From contig JANQOH010000300.1 in assembly GCA_028289725.1 (NCBI GenBank), forward strand, positions 1 through 11,825: a stretch of 11,825 nucleotides of DNA. Reading direction: 5' to 3'. The stretch comes from Alphaproteobacteria bacterium (GTDB lineage Bacteria > Pseudomonadota > Alphaproteobacteria > UBA7887). The position numbers and the translations under genes are program-made. Positions 1-7,578 of this stretch are shown one piece after another; position 1 is the stretch's first letter, and each line of letters opens with the position of its first letter. Under the pieces are notes generated by a model. That model did no database searches. It saw only the letters and a program-made list of their open reading frames with translations, and had not been told where the DNA came from.

Positions 1-1435
1 TCATGACGAGGTTGGTTTCCGTCCCGAAGCCACCGTTGGTGAAGGTGCCGCCGCCCGAGGTCACGAGACCCGACAGGGACACAGAACCCGGACCGTCCGT
101 ACCGTAGACACCTGCGGCGCCATCGTTGACGAGGATCGTCTCGGACGCCCAGCCGATGACACCCGTGCCATCGAACACGCCTGGCAGCGCGCCGGCTTGA
201 TCGTCCGCGCCATCAGCAACTTGGACGCCAGGCGTCTCGTCATGCGTCACATCGCTCAGCGACAATACGAGAGCGGAGGCATCCGGTCCGTCGTCCTCGA
301 TCTTGAAGACATTGCCGTTGCCAACATCGATCGAAGCCGAGTCGCTATCGCCATCGGCATCGACCACCGTCTGCACGACGAGCAGTTCGCCGGGCTCTTC
401 GGTCGTTAGCGCTTCGCTGTCGTCGTCATCGTCGGTTTCCGAATGCCAAATATTGTTGAACTGCGTGAACGTCACCTCGCCGGAGTCCGGATCGATCTCG
501 ATGGTGAAGTAAACGATCTCGCCGACCGAGCCGGTGATCACATTGCCGTCCTGGTTCATGACGATCTCATCGCCCTGACCAATGCCGTCAACCGCATCGC
601 TGGTATCGGTCGGATCGAGCGCGTATAGGCCGGAGCCGACATTTGGACCGGCGAGCATCAGCGAGTAGATGACGTCGCCTTCGCCGTCCGTGCCGTAATC
701 CACGGGCGTGGTCTCGAAGTTGAGCGAGAAGTCCGCGGACACGCTCATCAGGCCGGCCGGATTGCTGTCGCCGTCAGTTTCCGTGCCCTCAGGACGCGTC
801 TCGTCAAGCACCAGCATGGCTGGGTTGCCGCCTTCGCCGTCGATCACCGATGCGTCGGGGCCATCGTCCTCGATCTTGAAGACGTTGCCGCCGCCAAGGT
901 CGAGCGACGCCGAGGCGCTATCGCCATCGGAATCGGTCACCGAATGAACCAGCTGCAACAGATCGGGCGTTTCCGTGGTCAGCGCTTGGCTGTCGTCATC
1001 GTCGTCCGTGTCGGCATGCCAGATATTCTCTAGCTGAGTGAACGTCACGACACCCGTGTCGGGATTAATGCTGATCGTGAAGTAGTCGACTTCGCCAACC
1101 GAGCCGGTGATGACATTGCCATCCTGGTTCAGCAGAATTTCGGCGCCCTGGCCGATGCCGTCGCCGTCACCATCGTCGGTATCGTTCGGCTCGAGCGCAA
1201 AGAGGCCGGAGCCGACATTCGCGCCGTTCAGCAGCAGCGTGAACGACGCGGTGCCCGGACCGTCGGCGCCAAAATCTGGCGCGTTGACGAAATTATCGGA
1301 GAAGTCAGCCGTCGTGCTCATCAGACCCGGAGTCGCGTTCGGGCCGTCCATGTCGTCGCCCTCAGGGCGCGTTTCGTCGAGCACCAGCATGTCGAGCGGC
1401 GCGCCGGTATCAATAACGACGTTCGGGCCATCATC
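1..1435 (-). repeat. Tandem DUF5801-like repeat units in the adhesin gene
   Basis: Two full repeat units and part of a third run in tandem. Unit one covers residues 686-874 (869-1435), unit two residues 875-1065 (296-868), and unit three starts at 295 and leaves the window. Periods are 567 and 573 bp. Units one and two share LDETRPEG, NVITGSVGE, VTFTQ, NIWH, DDDDS, EALTTE-like and FKIEDDGPDAS segments. Unit three begins differently, with THDETPG. An older, more divergent unit precedes them (DDGP at residue 507). The similarity is visible in the DNA as well, for example ctatcgccatcgg at about 347 and 919, so copy number could change by recombination. Confidence 0.8.
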
Positions 1436-3490
1436 CTTGACGATGAACAGGACATCGACACTGGCGGTGTCGAAATCGCCGTCGGTCGCGGTGATGGTGA
1501 ACAGCAAGTCGATCGGATCGTCGACGCCGATCTCGTTAATGTCCGGGTGCTCGATCGCCTGATAGAGCCTGAACAAGGCTTCCGCCATGCCCGGGCCCGG
1601 AGGACCGTCCATGAAGTCGACGAGTTCGACCGTGAACACCCACGCGTCCTCGTTGAACGCGTCTTCGCCGGTGTAGCCGATCAGCATTTTGTTCGCCGCG
1701 TCGTAGAACGTGTTGACCGGCAGGTCGTCGGCGCTGGTCTGCAAACCGCTCGGCAGCGGACCGCCTTCACCGTCACCATCGGAGACGCTCTTCAACGCAA
1801 TGGTAAAGCCCATGCCGTCTTCGTTGGGGCCATCGGCACCGAAGTTGAAGTTGAGCCCCTGAGACGCCGTCGGGAAAAACGGCTCTTGCTTTTGGACGTT
1901 CAGCAAGCCGTCTTCGAACAGCATGTTTTGGCCGAATTCGCCGTCCTTCAGCGAGATCAGCGGGCCGTCATCCTTGACGCCAACCGTCAAGGTCGAGGAC
2001 GCGCTTTGATCGCCGACTTGCACGGAATAATCGAACACCAGGAACACCTGATCATCCTCGCCGATCAGGTTGATGCCGGTGTGATCGAGCGTGTTGTCGA
2101 TGAGCTCGAATTCGAAGTCGCCGGTGTTCTTGTTGACCGTCAAAATCCAATCGATGCCTTCGCCGCCCGGGAAGGTGCCTTGGATTAGGAATGAGTCGCC
2201 ATTGTCGAACGTCGTGCCGTCGGGGTGCGTGACATTGGTGATCACGCCGCCGCCGGTATCCAAGGTGCCGAAGTCGAACTCAAGGTTGGTTTCCGGCATC
2301 GTGCCGGGATCATCGACATTGCCGCCTTCATGGTCGGAAATAACCTGCGCGTCGCCGATCGACATCCAGCCAGTGAAACCGCCGGACTCGAAGCTGCCAT
2401 CGGTGACCGGCGCGCCATTGACGCGCAAATTATCGACCAACAGGTGGGAGTCGACGACGCTGTCGCCGACATTGACGGCGCCAAAGCCGATCTCAAGCGG
2501 CCCTGTACTTGTCGCGACATGGTTAAAAGTCTGCCAACCAGTGTTAAAGCCGCCTGGATCGGTATGCCCGGCGAGCGGAATGACAACGCCGTCGATAACA
2601 ACGAAAGAGAAATCATTGAAGAAGACGCCGTCGTCGCCGTCGAAGAGCCAATCGAACGAAATCGTATCGCCATCGTTGACGTTGATCGTGGTCTTGAAGC
2701 CTGACCCGTTGAAAGAATTTCCATAGCCGGCCGCATCAAGCGTGCCGGGAGCCAGCCCAAAAAATGCATGGAGCGTCGCTTCGTCCGCACCGCCCCCATC
2801 GTCTGGGGAGCTGGCGCGCGCCATGAAAGAGCCGTCGGTGGGCGAGCTCGGCGCGTCGCCGCCTCCCTCGCCGTCGCCTTCGCCGTCACCGCCGCCAAGG
2901 CCGTCGAGACCTTTTTCCCATACCATCGCGGTGCTGGGCGTCAGGATGATCGGCGCGTCAGGCTGCTGAATGTTGTCGGTTTCGATATCGGTCTCGATAT
3001 CGAACTCTGGGCGCGGGATCAGACCATCGATGCCGACTGCACGAATATGCGGCTCATTCAAATCGGGCGGGTTGATCGAACCATCGTTGCCGCGGCCGCC
3101 GGTGCCGGTCGGCACACCGCCGGAATCGCCGGATTGGCCGGCCGCGGGCGGCGCAAACGCGTCAAGGCTGGCGAACTCGGGAACCGTCAGAGCCTGTTGG
3201 CCCTCGCCATAGCTTTGGCCGCTGTCCGCGAACACCATGCGGACTTGCGCACCGTCCTCCAGGAGCTGGTATAGCCCTTCAATCAGCACCGTACCGTCTT
3301 CGGTCGTCACTTGGACGTCTTGATCGTCGATGATTTCGACTTGCACGTCGGCGTTGGCCGGATCGCCGTAAGGAATGTCGACGAAGAAAACTTCCTGTCC
3401 TTCCTGGACCGGAATGTTCGTGACCGGCGGAACCGGATATGCCGCGACTACTTCCCCAGTGGCGATGTCGATGACGTGTACGAGTGCCAT
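1..3490 (-). CDS. LapA-like giant type I-secreted repeat adhesin (N-terminal part, runs off left edge)
   Basis: The frame is open from the ATG at 3490 to the window edge, about 1163 codons with no stop, so only the N-terminal part is visible. The start has AGGAA at 3501-3505 ahead of it. There is no Sec signal or membrane segment. Visible parts are: a compact N-terminal module (residues 1-110), PAAG at 115-118, a Gly/Asp/Glu linker (about 195-215), a jelly-roll-like domain containing FDW and SFESGGFTGW (about 228-387), a VCBS-like segment, then repeats marked by DDGP at residues 507, 686, 875 and 1066. Repeats carrying LDETRPEG and FKIEDDGP resemble DUF5801/T1SS repeat families. Such proteins leave through a type I ABC exporter using a C-terminal signal, here off-window, and mediate surface attachment. 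No RTX nonapeptides are seen in this part. The upstream same-strand gene is a c-di-GMP enzyme. Adhesin function is inferred; an RTX-like secreted enzyme or S-layer-like protein is possible. Confidence 0.85.
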   Translation of the reverse strand, partial: MALVHVIDIATGEVVAAYPVPPVTNIPVQEGQEVFFVDIPYGDPANADVQVEIIDDQDVQVTTEDGTVLIEGLYQLLEDGAQVRMVFADSGQSYGEGQQALTVPEFASLDAFAPPAAGQSGDSGGVPTGTGGRGNDGSINPPDLNEPHIRAVGIDGLIPRPEFDIETDIETDNIQQPDAPIILTPSTAMVWEKGLDGLGGGDGEGDGEGGGDAPSSPTDGSFMARASSPDDGGGADEATLHAFFGLAPGTLDAAGYGNSFNGSGFKTTINVNDGDTISFDWLFDGDDGVFFNDFSFVVIDGVVIPLAGHTDPGGFNTGWQTFNHVATSTGPLEIGFGAVNVGDSVVDSHLLVDNLRVNGAPVTDGSFESGGFTGWMSIGDAQVISDHEGGNVDDPGTMPETNLEFDFGTLDTGGGVITNVTHPDGTTFDNGDSFLIQGTFPGGEGIDWILTVNKNTGDFEFELIDNTLDHTGINLIGEDDQVFLVFDYSVQVGDQSASSTLTVGVKDDGPLISLKDGEFGQNMLFEDGLLNVQKQEPFFPTASQGLNFNFGADGPNEDGMGFTIALKSVSDGDGEGGPLPSGLQTSADDLPVNTFYDAANKMLIGYTGEDAFNEDAWVFTVELVDFMDGPPGPGMAEALFRLYQAIEHPDINEIGVDDPIDLLFTITATDGDFDTASVDVLFIVKDDGPNVVIDTGAPLDMLVLDETRPEGDDMDGPNATPGLMSTTADFSDNFVNAPDFGADGPGTASFTLLLNGANVGSGLFALEPNDTDDGDGDGIGQGAEILLNQDGNVITGSVGEVDYFTISINPDTGVVTFTQLENIWHADTDDDDDSQALTTETPDLLQLVHSVTDSDGDSASASLDLGGGNVFKIEDDGPDASVIDGEGGNPAMLVLDETRPEGTETDGDSNPAGLMSVSADFSLNFETTPVDYGTDGEGDVIYSLMLAGPNVGSGLYALDPTDTSDAVDGIGQGDEIVMNQDGNVITGSVGEIVYFTIEIDPDSGEVTFTQFNNIWHSETDDDDDSEALTTEEPGELLVVQTVVDADGDSDSASIDVGNGNVFKIEDDGPDASALVLSLSDVTHDETPGVQVADGADDQAGALPGVFDGTGVIGWASETILVNDGAAGVYGTDGPGSVSLSGLVTSGGGTFTNGGFGTETNLVM
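3137..3148 (-). other. Candidate LapG-type dialanine cleavage motif (PAAG)
   Basis: Codons 115-118 of the adhesin read Pro-Ala-Ala-Gly. They sit just after the N-terminal module and before a Gly/Ser/Asp-rich linker. In the known LapA family, the periplasmic protease LapG cuts between the two alanines of a [T/A/P]AAG motif located roughly 70-150 residues from the N-terminus. Both sequence and position fit here. A four-residue motif in an Ala/Pro-rich stretch can occur by chance, and lapG is not in the window. Confidence 0.45.
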
Positions 3491-3545
3491 AATGCCTTGC
3501 TTCCTATGATGGCCCGATGCCTCAAACGAACTCGCCGTGCATCAG

Positions 3546-3555
3546 GTGTTAACAC
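3546..3555. promoter_or_regulatory. GTGTTAACAC palindrome, possible operator upstream of adhesin
   Basis: A perfect 10-bp palindrome lies 56-65 bp upstream of the adhesin start codon, where a regulator could contact the promoter. Its GTTAAC core recurs in the larger inverted repeat at 3826-3847. The factor is unknown. Confidence 0.25.
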
Positions 3556-3825
3556 TTTGATTTCACGCATTAAAAAATTGCGTGCCCGCCCAATATCTCG
3601 ACGACAACGCCCGTCCGATTTGCCCTAAAACAGCTCAAAACGAGCCTGGACGGACGTGTCGCGGGGGCGGAAAATGACACCAAGCCATCCCCGTCGCATG
3701 ATGCAAATGCACCATTCGGAGCATTTTTATTGAAATTTTCTACGCATGCGTCGCAAAAACGCGGTGAGAACTACGCAAATAGTCCAGTCGCGAAACAATT
3801 GCGAAGGCGGACATACCTGGCCATA

Positions 3826-3858
3826 CGATTAGTTTGTTAACTAATCGAATTGATCAAT
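3826..3858. promoter_or_regulatory. Inverted repeat CGATTAGTT/AACTAATCG with adjacent ATTGATCAAT palindrome
   Basis: The arms at 3826-3834 and 3839-3847 are perfect complements around a TGTT spacer. One base later comes a second perfect palindrome at 3849-3858. No T-run follows on either strand, so an operator is more likely than an intrinsic terminator for the GGDEF-EAL gene. A weak hairpin terminator is not excluded. Confidence 0.35.
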
Positions 3859-3956
3859 CGCTCTTTGTGGAAGGTCGACCGGCGATTCCTTGCGCGGCGG
3901 AAATCTGGCAGGCTACGGGGACCAACATCCAGATCATGACGGGCGATCCGCCGAGT

Positions 3957-6527
3957 TCAGGTCATCGCATCCAAAAGTTCGGTGCTCAAGGGTTGTGGGC
4001 GGGCCTCGAACCAGTTCTCCAATGCATCAGCTTGCATCGGTTCCACAAAGAAGTAGCCCTGCACTTCATCGCAACCCAGGTTCCGCAGCACGGCAAGTTG
4101 CTCGCTGGTTTCGACGCCTTCGGCCGTAACTTTCAGACCGAGGCTGTGGCCAAGGCGGATAATCGCATCGACGATCGCGGTATCCTGCGATGCGGCGTCC
4201 AATAGGCCGGTAAATAAACGATCAATTTTAAGGCGCTGCACCGGAAACTGCTTAAGATAAGCAAGCGACGAGTACCCGGTCCCGAAATCATCGATCGCGA
4301 TATCGAGTCCCAACTGGCTGAGTTGGCTGAGACGAACCGTCGTCTGCTCAATATCGTGCATCACCATGCTTTCAGTGATTTCGAGTTCGAGCAAGCGCGG
4401 ATCAATCCCCGTATCGACGAGGACCGCCTGGATCGTCTCGACCAAATCCTCGCTTCTGAACTGCCGCGCGGAAAGATTCACGGCCACGCGAACCTCAGGC
4501 AAGCCGCCGCCCGACCACTGCTTGATCTGAGCGCAGGCTTCGGCAACGACCCATTTGCCGATATCGACGATCAAGCCGCTCGACTCAGCGACGTCGATAA
4601 AGTCCGCCGGCGACAACAGCCCGCGGTCCGGATGCTGCCACCGCAGCAAGGCCTCGATACCGATCACTTCGACACCGGTGATATCGAATTGCGGCTGGTA
4701 GTGCAGCACGAATTCGTGACTTAGGAGCGCCGATCGTAACTCGTTCTCCAAGGCGCGGGTCTGGCGAACCGCCGAGTGCATGCGTTTGTCATAAAGTTGG
4801 TACGTGCCCCGGCCACGATTCTTGGCCTGATAGAGCGCCATATCGGCTTTCCGGATCAATCCGTCCGCATTGGTGTCGTCATCGGGGAAGATGCTGATTC
4901 CGATGCTGGTCCCGCTGCTGATGTCACGGCCATCGATCGAGAACGGCTGCGCAAGGCTATCGTTGATACGTTTTGCCAGTTGGCGCGCCGTATCGATGGT
5001 GGCCGTTGTGGTCAAAATGATGGCAAATTCGTCGCCGCCGAGGCGTGCGACGATATCTGAGTCGCGGGTCAATGAGACAAAGCGGCGCGCAACCTGTTTC
5101 AGCAGCGCGTCCCCGCCCGGGTGGCCGGTCTCGTCGTTCACTTGTTTGAAGCGATCCAGGTCGAGAAAAAGAAGCGCGACGCGGGACTGAATCTCACGCG
5201 CGGTCTCGATCGCGTCCGCCAGGCAATCTTGAAAGCCGTTTCGATTGACGAGTCCGGTCAGCGCATCCTTGACCGCGAGATCGCGAATGGTCTCCTCGGC
5301 TTCTTTTCGCTCGGTGATGTCCGTCCAGATTCCGACGACGCCGCCTGAGTCCGTCCGATGCTTGCTGATGCGGACCCATCGATCATCGCCGACGCGGCGC
5401 TCGAACGGTCCGGCCGGATTGCAATGCTCATCTAGCCGGCTCTGAATGAATTCATCGACCGACAATTCGCCGGGGTCGTAAACGCCACGATCGACGGCCG
5501 TTTCGAGAAAACGCTCGAAATGCACACCCGGCACCAAAATGTCGGAGAGGTCCCGGAACACTTCCAAATATTTGGAATTGCACATGACCAAGCGCGCGTC
5601 CGCCCCCCAAATCGCGAAGCCTTCGGAAATGCTCTCGATTGCTTCCGTCAGCCGTTCCATGGCTTCGTCGCGCTCGCGCTCGGCCAACTGACGCGTATAG
5701 GCCTCGTGTTCCCGCTCTTTGATGAGGGCTAAGGTCTGTTTCTCTGCGAGCTTCCGCTCGGTGATGTCCTGAATGGTGCCAAAGGTCCTGGCCGGCATGC
5801 CGTTTTGGTCATAGTCGATCTCGCCGCTTTGGTGAACCCAGCGAACTTCGCCATCGGGTCGGATAATGCGGTGGTCGATCGAATAGGGCGTATGGGTCTC
5901 GATCGCCCTTTGAAGCTCCGCCGCATCTTCCTCGCGATCGTCCGGATGAACGGCGCTGGAAAAAATCTCCTTGGTCGGCTCGAACGCCTTTGGCTCAAAA
6001 CCAAATATGCGAAACACCTCGTCCGACCATTCCAACGTTCCGGTTCGATAGTCGCGCAACCAATTTCCGAGATGCGCGATCCGCTGAGCGGTCGCCAACC
6101 GGGCTTCGCTTTCGCGCAATGCCGCTTCCGTCTCCTTGCGTTCCGTAATGTCAAAGAATACTGCCTGGAAAGCCGGGTTCTCGTCCCAGTCGACTATCAT
6201 GACGCGACAATTGACCCAACATGATGACCGGTCCCTACGGACAATGCGGATCTCGTAGTCGTTGGGCGGTTTCTGACCGCTTAGCCGGGCCGATCGGTAG
6301 GTTCGCGTGCGCGCGATGTCGCTCGGGTGGACGTATTCGTCGATGCTATTTAGCTGACGTAGCTCTTCCGGATCGTCATAACCAAGCATGTCGGCCATGG
6401 CTTGGTTGGCCAGTAAAACTTTGTCATTGCGGTGGATGACGATGCCCTGGATCGAACTTTGCACCAGGTTTCGAAAGCGCTGTTCGCTCCCAGCGAGCGA
6501 GCAATCCCGACATGCTTCGGCAGTCAT
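3957..6527 (-). CDS. Triple-PAS diguanylate cyclase/phosphodiesterase (PAS-PAS-PAS-GGDEF-EAL)
   Basis: This 856-residue cytoplasmic protein should make and/or break cyclic-di-GMP. Three PAS modules lie at about 13-132, 140-258 and 290-408, and each ends in a DITERK motif that leads into the next unit. The GGDEF domain (about 415-580) has GGDEF at 497-501 and RDSD at 488-491, five residues before it, which is the RxxD product-inhibition site. The EAL domain (about 590-845) has EAL at 625-627, N684, the ELEITE segment, DDFGTGYSS from 746, K767 and EGVE from 803, which are the usual metal and catalytic residues. Both activities therefore look intact, and which dominates cannot be read from sequence. 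There are no membrane segments, so signals must be intracellular. The PAS ligand is unknown, and no heme- or flavin-binding signature was recognised. The ATG is preceded only by a weak GACGGA. It lies upstream of, and on the same strand as, the adhesin gene. Confidence 0.93.
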   Translation of the reverse strand: MTAEACRDCSLAGSEQRFRNLVQSSIQGIVIHRNDKVLLANQAMADMLGYDDPEELRQLNSIDEYVHPSDIARTRTYRSARLSGQKPPNDYEIRIVRRDRSSCWVNCRVMIVDWDENPAFQAVFFDITERKETEAALRESEARLATAQRIAHLGNWLRDYRTGTLEWSDEVFRIFGFEPKAFEPTKEIFSSAVHPDDREEDAAELQRAIETHTPYSIDHRIIRPDGEVRWVHQSGEIDYDQNGMPARTFGTIQDITERKLAEKQTLALIKEREHEAYTRQLAERERDEAMERLTEAIESISEGFAIWGADARLVMCNSKYLEVFRDLSDILVPGVHFERFLETAVDRGVYDPGELSVDEFIQSRLDEHCNPAGPFERRVGDDRWVRISKHRTDSGGVVGIWTDITERKEAEETIRDLAVKDALTGLVNRNGFQDCLADAIETAREIQSRVALLFLDLDRFKQVNDETGHPGGDALLKQVARRFVSLTRDSDIVARLGGDEFAIILTTTATIDTARQLAKRINDSLAQPFSIDGRDISSGTSIGISIFPDDDTNADGLIRKADMALYQAKNRGRGTYQLYDKRMHSAVRQTRALENELRSALLSHEFVLHYQPQFDITGVEVIGIEALLRWQHPDRGLLSPADFIDVAESSGLIVDIGKWVVAEACAQIKQWSGGGLPEVRVAVNLSARQFRSEDLVETIQAVLVDTGIDPRLLELEITESMVMHDIEQTTVRLSQLSQLGLDIAIDDFGTGYSSLAYLKQFPVQRLKIDRLFTGLLDAASQDTAIVDAIIRLGHSLGLKVTAEGVETSEQLAVLRNLGCDEVQGYFFVEPMQADALENWFEARPQPLSTELLDAMT

Positions 6528-6838
6528 TCCGTCGAACCCGATCGTAGGTACGGCTGCGTTAAATTGAAACTATGACGATTTGCCTGTTCTTCCACATGCG
6601 AAACGATATTTGAGAGTTTCGGGAATGCGTCGGGCCGGGTGTCCCCATGAGCCTGCGTCAGATCGATTAGGCGGCTCGTCTGGATGCGTGTCCGCTGCGC
6701 GCGGCCGCGCGCGCTAGAAACGAAGACGCAGCGATCTAGTTTCTTTGCCGATCACGGCTCATTCGCCACGACCCGCCATTAGCCCGGGCGACGATCAAAA
6801 ATTATAGCAATGTTTCATATAGTTAAGGTGATTGCGGC
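6528..6838. promoter_or_regulatory. Divergent promoter region with GC palindrome and inverted repeat
   Basis: This gap separates two divergently transcribed genes and must hold both promoters. GCGCGCGGCCGCGCGC at 6697-6712 is a perfect 16-bp palindrome. CGAAAC (6599-6604) and GTTTCG (6616-6621) form an inverted repeat 11 bp apart, and AGAAAC (6716-6721) and GTTTCT (6739-6744) form another. The last 50 bp before 6839 are AT-rich and include TATAG-like boxes that could be a -10. No -35 could be fixed. No small ORF here looked real. Confidence 0.35.
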
Positions 6839-7222
6839 ATGAATTTCACGGCACGAGTTTTGACTGGTCTGTCGGCTATCGCAATTGTTTTCGCGGCCCC
6901 TGGCGCAATTGCGGACGATAATTGGCAGCATATCGACGTCGGCGTCGGTAATTTCGGCGACGGGTTCGGCGACTACAACGCGGTCGCCGTCGCCGCATTG
7001 CAGCAGAATTCGGTTCAGATCGTCACGTCGGAAACCGAAATTACCATCGGCCAAAACTTCGACGCGCGCATGGAATTTGCTGAAGGCGCGTTCCAAAACC
7101 AGACCTTCAACAACAACAACTTCAATAGCGGCGTTAATGCGGTCCAGGGCAACGCCATGGCGGTATCGAGCAGCACAAATGGCGGTGGCGGCGGACCAGC
7201 CCTCGCCGGTCTCGGCTTCTAG
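6839..7222 (+). CDS. Small exported Asn/Gly-rich protein, possible curlin-like matrix component
   Basis: This is a 127-residue protein with a clear Sec signal (residues 1-25, cleavage after AIA) and an AAGGTG ribosome site at 6825-6830, eight bases before the ATG. The mature ~102 residues are acidic, have no cysteine, and carry about 14 Asn. They contain spaced Gly/Asn/Ala/Gln patterns such as NAVAVAALQQNS (47-58) and NAVQGNAMAV (100-109), an NNNNFN run (91-96), a Gly run (115-119) and an aromatic C-terminus. The spaced N/Q/G/A pattern recalls curlin repeats but does not match the consensus cleanly. It is transcribed divergently from the c-di-GMP gene and ends in its own terminator, so it is a single-gene unit. 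I recognise no named family. An extracellular or periplasmic structural role is inference only. Confidence 0.75.
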   Translation: MNFTARVLTGLSAIAIVFAAPGAIADDNWQHIDVGVGNFGDGFGDYNAVAVAALQQNSVQIVTSETEITIGQNFDARMEFAEGAFQNQTFNNNNFNSGVNAVQGNAMAVSSSTNGGGGGPALAGLGF

Positions 7223-7250
7223 CGCCTGCGAGGTCGAAAACCTCAGACAT

Positions 7251-7289
7251 GTTCGGGCCTAGCCCCAATCCGGGCTAGGCCCGAACTTT
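7251..7289 (+). terminator. Rho-independent terminator of the small exported protein gene
   Basis: A perfect 15-bp stem (7251-7265 with 7272-7286) encloses a 6-base loop and is followed by TTTA. It starts 29 bp past the stop codon at 7222. The stem itself could also stop the converging lipoprotein transcript, but there is no T-run on that side. Confidence 0.85.
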
Positions 7290-7329
7290 ATTCACCATTA
7301 ACAGCCGATTAGCTTCGGCATGCCGGCGC

Positions 7330-7578
7330 CTACCGGCACTCGAAAAAGAACATCGACTCTTTGCCGTAAAACTCCGGATCTTCGACATTTGTCAGCACCG
7401 GGCTTTTGCCGTGGTCTTCACAATGGATCTCAGCCAAAGCGCCCGGGTTCATGTGTGTCCCGGCCTTGATTGTGACCTGGCTCGCATCGCCGCTGATGAT
7501 TTCCGGCTCCGCTAAGGCGCCACACGCCGCGACACCCACGCAAGCGGCCAACGCCAACACAATTTGACGATTTGACAT
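7330..7578 (-). CDS. Small outer-membrane-type lipoprotein, function unknown
   Basis: This is an 82-residue protein with a lipoprotein signal: a short charged start, a hydrophobic stretch, and VAAC ending at Cys19 (a second possible lipobox, LAAC, ends at Cys13). After lipidation the mature part is about 63 residues, with HCEDHGK at 52-58 and Cys81 near the C-terminus. C53 and C81 could pair. An A-x-x-H/Y-C-x-x-x-G-K pattern with a terminal Cys is, as I recall, common among tiny alphaproteobacterial lipoproteins of unknown role. The start is well supported by GAGAGG a few bases upstream. It converges on the gene at 6839, with the hairpin terminator between them. The residue after the lipid cysteine is Gly, not Asp, so no inner-membrane retention is expected by the enteric rule. 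Confidence 0.75.
   Translation of the reverse strand: MSNRQIVLALAACVGVAACGALAEPEIISGDASQVTIKAGTHMNPGALAEIHCEDHGKSPVLTNVEDPEFYGKESMFFFECR

Larger units (their letters stand above)
3491..3956. promoter_or_regulatory. Palindrome-rich leader between the c-di-GMP gene and the adhesin gene
   Basis: No gene is supported in this 466-bp gap. It is more AT-rich than its flanks and should hold the adhesin promoter (minus strand) and the end of the GGDEF-EAL transcript. Perfect palindromes are GTGTTAACAC at 3546-3555, ACGCATGCGT at 3742-3751 and ATTGATCAAT at 3849-3858. There is also a 9-bp inverted repeat at 3826-3847. AAATGC (3705-3710) and GCATTT (3721-3726) form a weaker pair. No convincing -35/-10 pair could be assigned. 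Confidence 0.4.

Noticed and set aside
1547..2188. Long plus-strand open frame (213 codons) and other plus-strand frames across 197-3274
   Set aside because: They are antisense to the adhesin frame. Their peptides lack protein-like structure and mirror the Asp/Gly codons of the minus strand. The minus frame is continuous and carries recognisable repeats.
2242..2898. Minus-strand 218-codon frame inside the adhesin gene
   Set aside because: It overlaps the main minus-strand frame in another phase. Its Ser/Arg/Ala-rich peptide has no domain character.
3826..3847. Intrinsic terminator for the GGDEF-EAL gene
   Set aside because: The stem is AT-rich (9 bp) and neither strand has a following T-run, so an operator reading is preferred.
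3826..3858. CtrA binding site (TTAA-N7-TTAA)
   Set aside because: Only a single TTAAC half is present at the required distance. The second half does not match.
5805..6224. Plus-strand frame of 139 codons opposite the PAS region
   Set aside because: It is antisense to clearly conserved PAS coding sequence and has no ribosome site.
7251..7286. Mobile-element terminal inverted repeat
   Set aside because: The arms are 15 bp with a 6-base loop directly after a stop codon and before a T-run, which is a terminator. No transposase is nearby.
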